From: Fimbriimonadaceae bacterium
GTDB lineage: Bacteria; Armatimonadota; Fimbriimonadia; Fimbriimonadales; Fimbriimonadaceae
Length of the DNA: 8,472 nt
Assembly (NCBI GenBank): GCA_019454665.1
Contig: JACFNW010000074.1
Span: 1-8,472, forward strand
Reading direction: 5' to 3'
Made by a program: the position numbers and the translations under genes. Under the pieces are notes generated by a model. That model was given only the letters and a program-made list of their open reading frames with translations. It did no database searches and was not told where the DNA came from. The stretch's first letter is position 1. Each line of letters opens with the position of its first letter. Shown in pieces: positions 6,217 to 8,472 of this stretch.

Positions 6217-7527
6217 TCAGCCGTCCAAACCCTGGAGTCGCCGGAGGACAGGGTTCACCTCGAATTGGGGTTCGCCGTTCGCATACTGATAGATGTAGTG
6301 GTAGTACAGCCCCATCCGGAACGCCTCTTCCGACTTGTTTGGGTACCGGTCGCGTTTCTTGAGCTCTTTGAGAACCGACCACCATGCGTCCGGAATCTGC
6401 ATCGCCATGCCGTTCGCCATCTCTTTGACGGCTCGTTCCACGGAATCGGCCTGAATCGGCGGGCCGCCCGGCATGCGCACGATCGCGCTCTGAACGATGG
6501 TGTTCAAGGCGTCCGGGTTGCCACCGGACTCGTTGATCGCCAGTTCGAGGGCTTCGTCCGAGAAGACTTTCACAGGGTCCTCGCCGATTGCCGTCATCCG
6601 CTTGGCAACCATCTCGCGGAAGAGGTCACGTCCAGTGACCTCCGAACCATCGGCAGTAGTGACTTTGCTGTCCAGGCTGGTGTTGGGCAGGACGATCGGC
6701 GCCTCCACACCCGCTGTTCGCGTAAAGGTCTGGGCATCGGGCGAGTAGCAGAAGGAGAGCGGGGCCGAATAGACCACGTGGCAACCCAGTCGGGTGAGGT
6801 AGGTGGCCCGCTGCGCGAAGATCCGCACGTGTTGTTCGGTGTTGGCGTCGGAGGGCGGATAGGGGCTGATCTTGTCCGCGCCATCAACCAGCAAGACAAG
6901 GCCGTGCCGCCCCTGGCCTTGAACGGTCTTGTGGAGGCGGGTGAGCATCTCGCGAACGCCATGGGTCGCGTCGCTCGCGATGGCCTCGAGTTCCTCGCTC
7001 AAGGCCGCTTTGGACGACGGGGGGCGTTCGAAGCCGATGGCCGACTTCGCCTCGAGCCCACCCAAACCTGCCGAGAGTTCGATCCCTGGAACCCGCAAAC
7101 GGGCGCCGAAGAGTCCCCGAATCTCCTCGACCTTGCTCCGCACATACTGCTTCAGACTCGAATCGCCTTGAACGTCTCCATCCTCAACGGCGGCACGCAC
7201 CCCATACGCGATGGCGAACAAGTAGTCTCCAAACCCGCACGAGTTCACGTCGATGGTGTCTTCGACGTCAATGTACAGCGCGGTGAATCCGGCCTCTTTC
7301 AGCCGCTGCTGGAACCTCTTGAGCTCCGTGGTCTTGCCCGAGCCGCGCCCGCCCGCGAACAACTGGGAGCACGTCTCGCCTTCTCGCGCGAAGATGAACC
7401 GCTGCCGAAGCGGCGCAAGGACCGACTCTCCTCTGACGAGGTCGAAGTCGACGTACTCGCTCTCGGGGATCTCGCGGTCCTTGTCAAACTGACCATAGAT
7501 AGCCTTCATTCGAGCGAGGTTATCCAT
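6217..7527 (-). CDS. P-loop ATPase (AAA/STAND-like), first gene of the ATPase-LRR pair
   Basis: This 436-residue protein has Walker A at GGRGSGKTT (residues 59-67, Lys65) and Walker B at LVLLVDGAD (Asp215, Asp218). A strand ending in HVVYSAPLS sits where STAND/AAA ATPases carry a sensor-1 segment. Before the P-loop is a helical stretch with FDLVRGESVLAPLRQRF, and TELKRFQQRL follows it. This resembles a broad prokaryotic family of 'ATP-binding proteins' with RGSGKTTEL-type P-loops, of undefined function. The C-terminal 100 residues are helical and could be a winged-helix-like or linker region. No signal peptide or membrane segment is seen, so it is cytoplasmic. The ATG at 7527 sits eight bases after an extended -10 element. 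The downstream LRR frame begins inside or just after this gene, which implies co-transcription and probably a shared complex. GC is lower than in the flanking genes. Confidence 0.85.
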   Translation of the reverse strand: MDNLARMKAIYGQFDKDREIPESEYVDFDLVRGESVLAPLRQRFIFAREGETCSQLFAGGRGSGKTTELKRFQQRLKEAGFTALYIDVEDTIDVNSCGFGDYLFAIAYGVRAAVEDGDVQGDSSLKQYVRSKVEEIRGLFGARLRVPGIELSAGLGGLEAKSAIGFERPPSSKAALSEELEAIASDATHGVREMLTRLHKTVQGQGRHGLVLLVDGADKISPYPPSDANTEQHVRIFAQRATYLTRLGCHVVYSAPLSFCYSPDAQTFTRTAGVEAPIVLPNTSLDSKVTTADGSEVTGRDLFREMVAKRMTAIGEDPVKVFSDEALELAINESGGNPDALNTIVQSAIVRMPGGPPIQADSVERAVKEMANGMAMQIPDAWWSVLKELKKRDRYPNKSEEAFRMGLYYHYIYQYANGEPQFEVNPVLRRLQGLDG

Positions 7528-7535
7528 CGTTTCCG

Positions 7536-7544
7536 ATTATGCCA
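7536..7544 (-). promoter_or_regulatory. Extended -10 promoter of the ATPase-LRR operon
   Basis: Read on the minus strand: TGG followed by CATAAT (five of six matches to TATAAT, with the TGn extension). It ends eight bases before the ATG at 7527, with CGGAAACG between. This is the best-looking -10 in the window. GGAAA could serve as a weak Shine-Dalgarno sequence only if transcription started upstream, so a leaderless or near-leaderless transcript is likely. Confidence 0.6.
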
Positions 7545-7641
7545 GAGTGGAACGGGCTCTTCGTCGTACCCGGGCGAACCGCCCCCAAGCAGCACGGCCC
7601 GCCGCAACCGCCCGCCCCACCCACTCGTATCACCCCAGCCG

Positions 7642-8472
7642 ATGCCGATCGCTCTCGCACTCCTCGCCACCGCACTCCTCGCCCCCCAAGAAGCCGCCTT
7701 CGAATCCAACGGGGTCACCATCCGCTACGCCTCGGCGGGCAGCGGGGAGGCGGTCGTGCTCGTCCACGGCTGGATGGGCGATTCCACCATGTGGGGGCGC
7801 GACCCAGCGGGCAACACCAAGCTCGAACCCGCCGAGGGCTTCCGCGCCATCGCTCTGGATTGCCGGGGCCACGGCAAAAGCGGCAAGCCCCACGACCCCG
7901 ACAAGTACGGCGCGGAAATGGCCGAGGACGTCGTGCGCCTGCTCGACCACCTGAACATCCGGCGCGCGCACCTGGTCGGCTACTCGATGGGCGCGTTCAT
8001 CGTGGGCCACGTGGTGGCCAACCACCCCGAACGCGCGATCAGCGCGACCTACGGGGGCCAAGCGCCGCTGCTCGCGGGCGAGGCGGGCTCGCGCGAAGTG
8101 GACGCCCTGGCCAAAGCGGTCGAGGAGGGCAACGGCCTCGGCCCCTACCTGATGGAGGTCCGCCCCGCCCTCACGCGCCCCCAGGCCGACGCCCTGGCCA
8201 AAGCGCTCTACACGCGCAAAGACGCCAAGGCGTGGGCGCTGGCCGGCCAAGGCTTCAAGGGGCTGGAGGTGAAGAAGGAAGACCTGCTGCGGGCCGGTGT
8301 CCCGTCGCTGTTCATCTACGGCTCGAAAGAGCCGGAATCCACGCTGCAACGGGTGGCCGCGTTGCGAAAGGACCTGAAAGGAGCCGAGGAGAAGGTCTTG
8401 GAAGGCGCGGACCACGTGACGGCGCTCCGTCACCCCGAGTTCGGCGCTGCCATCGTGGCGTTCCTGCAGCGG
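7642..8472 (+). CDS. Alpha/beta-fold hydrolase, 3' end outside the window
   Basis: 277 codons are present with no stop before the window end. The protein is an alpha/beta hydrolase: the oxyanion segment VHGW is at residues 41-44, the nucleophile elbow GYSMG contains Ser115, and the catalytic His is His258 in GADHV. DCRGHGKSGKP after the third strand is typical of esterase/epoxide hydrolase/haloperoxidase-like members. The acid expected after the VPSLFIYGS strand is normally Asp (GxxD); here the aligned residue is Glu230 in SKEPE, so the acid may be Glu or lie elsewhere. The N-terminus MPIALALLATALLAP is hydrophobic and may be an export signal, though it has no basic residue. Substrate unknown. 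The ATG at 7642 is the first good start before the fold. The gene is divergent from the ATPase gene. His258 lies 19 residues before the edge and helix HPEFGAAIVAFLQ is the usual last helix, so few residues are missing. Confidence 0.88.
   Translation, partial: MPIALALLATALLAPQEAAFESNGVTIRYASAGSGEAVVLVHGWMGDSTMWGRDPAGNTKLEPAEGFRAIALDCRGHGKSGKPHDPDKYGAEMAEDVVRLLDHLNIRRAHLVGYSMGAFIVGHVVANHPERAISATYGGQAPLLAGEAGSREVDALAKAVEEGNGLGPYLMEVRPALTRPQADALAKALYTRKDAKAWALAGQGFKGLEVKKEDLLRAGVPSLFIYGSKEPESTLQRVAALRKDLKGAEEKVLEGADHVTALRHPEFGAAIVAFLQR

Noticed and set aside
7630..8433. Minus-strand open frame opposite the alpha/beta hydrolase
   Set aside because: The plus-strand product has the nucleophile elbow, oxyanion segment and catalytic His, so the antisense frame is a composition effect.
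1..8472. tRNA or rRNA genes, insertion sequences, attachment sites
   Set aside because: No cloverleaf with a TTCGA-type T-loop, no rRNA-like segment, no transposase motif and no terminal inverted or target-site repeats were recognised on reading both strands.

Overview
The window is GC-rich bacterial DNA. It carries a secreted PEP-CTERM protein ending in VPEP, a hydrophobic stretch and RRRR, and its genes are compact and often divergently arranged. These traits, and the look of the proteins, fit Armatimonadota (Fimbriimonas-like bacteria). Planctomycetes or related groups are possible. The assignment is an inference from style, not from a marker gene.

Layout. 1-351: no confident gene; an upstream region with one small hairpin and repeated CGTCAC motifs. 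352-981 (+): PEP-CTERM exported protein, followed by a strong hairpin terminator. 1050-2363 (+): transglutaminase-like protein with an intact Cys-His-Asp triad. 2440-3225 (+): nucleotidyltransferase-fold protein. 3194-3757 (-): small P-loop kinase-like NTPase, convergent with and overlapping the previous gene by 32 bases. 3822-4313 (+): FtnA-type ferritin with all expected iron ligands, divergent from the kinase. 4310-4996 (+): GNAT acetyltransferase, overlapping the ferritin stop by four bases. 4983-5039: a compound palindromic element. 5043-7527 (-): a two-gene unit of lower GC, made of a P-loop ATPase and a downstream protein with a degenerate NTPase-like N-terminus and eight 22-residue leucine-rich repeats. 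7642-8472 (+): alpha/beta hydrolase, cut off by the window end.

Most genes look like ordinary, loosely connected chromosomal genes. The exception is the ATPase/LRR pair. It separates the ATPase and the repeat sensor of an NLR/STAND-like architecture into two overlapping reading frames. It also has visibly lower GC than its neighbours and sits between a palindromic repeat and a divergent promoter. This is the best candidate here for an undescribed (possibly signalling or immune) system, although no effector domain is visible.

A second theme is regulatory. At least four genes have a -10-like hexamer 7-9 bases before the start codon and little or no Shine-Dalgarno sequence. This suggests leaderless or nearly leaderless transcripts are common in this organism.
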